Both the position numbers and the translations under genes were made by a program. From contig DBCB01000301.1 in the NCBI GenBank assembly GCA_002303765.1, forward strand, positions 1 through 5,811: a stretch of 5,811 nucleotides of DNA, written 5' to 3'. The stretch is from Planctomycetaceae bacterium UBA969. GTDB lineage: Bacteria > Planctomycetota > Planctomycetia > Gemmatales > Gemmataceae. Below the pieces are notes generated by a model. That model was not told the origin of the DNA. It worked only from the letters and a program-made list of their open reading frames with translations, and did not search any database. Shown piece by piece: positions 5,773 to 5,811 of the stretch (positions are counted from its first letter, which is position 1; the number at the start of each line of letters is the position of its first letter).

Positions 5773-5811
5773 AGAAGCCCCGGAATGAGGGCGGACTTTG
5801 CATGGGCTTTT
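5773..5811. other. Inverted repeat at the right edge, possible terminator of a gene beyond the window
   Basis: AAGCCC (5775-5780) pairs with GGGCTT (5804-5809), and the plus strand continues with TT to the window end. A competing short stem joins GCCC (5777-5780) with GGGC (5789-5792). The 23-nt loop is long for an intrinsic terminator, and the sequence is cut off, so the call is weak. Confidence 0.25.

Noticed and set aside
1..5811. tRNA, rRNA, CRISPR array, insertion sequence or transposase
   Set aside because: None was seen on either strand. The only notable repeat is the 35-bp pair at 1033 and 1741, which has no terminal inverted repeats or transposase with it.

Overview
This 5.8-kb window is a bacterial chromosomal segment with base composition a little below 50% GC by eye. 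Family resemblances point to the Planctomycetota. These are the leftmost DUF4139-type protein with its 'LFSSGVGYFQR' N-terminal region, the PAF-acetylhydrolase-like SGNH esterase, and the small-protein/nucleotidyltransferase pair. The assignment is from memory of those families and is tentative.

Layout, left to right. (1) Positions 1-901, minus strand: the first 300 codons of a membrane-anchored or exported DUF4139-family protein that runs off the left edge. It is easily missed because it has no stop inside the window. (2) Positions 902-1165: a gene-free stretch holding an imperfect hairpin and a 35-bp near-copy of the 3' end of the small gene at 1728-1958. (3) Positions 1166-1958, minus strand: a tightly overlapping two-gene unit. 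A 76-aa protein of unknown function is followed by a 192-aa polymerase-beta-fold nucleotidyltransferase, with a 17-nt overlap. (4) Positions 1959-2197: a divergent intergenic region with a good sigma70-type promoter and a small palindrome at the predicted start of transcription. (5) Positions 2198-2914, plus strand: a secreted SGNH/GDSL esterase. (6) A hairpin at the convergent junction. (7) Positions 2934-5707, minus strand: the sulfate-activation operon cysD-cysNC, with a 1-nt TAATG overlap. (8) Positions 5708-5811: the cysD upstream region, with a candidate promoter and an inverted repeat at the edge.

Functionally, CysD and the CysN part of CysNC form ATP sulfurylase (sulfate + ATP to APS). 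The fused CysC domain phosphorylates APS to PAPS, so these two genes encode a complete sulfate-to-PAPS module. No PAPS reductase, sulfite reductase or sulfotransferase lies in the window, so the fate of the PAPS cannot be read here. The esterase and the DUF4139 protein are exported or membrane-anchored and have no evident link to sulfur metabolism.

The least ordinary part is the small-protein/nucleotidyltransferase unit. The nucleotidyltransferase gene is bracketed by 33/35-identical direct repeats in the same orientation. They lie 708 bp apart, a multiple of three, and preserve the reading frame of the small gene's tail. This looks like the relic of a former tandem duplication or an excision/rearrangement scar. 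The pair resembles toxin-antitoxin or minimal-nucleotidyltransferase two-gene units, but no such function is demonstrated by the sequence.
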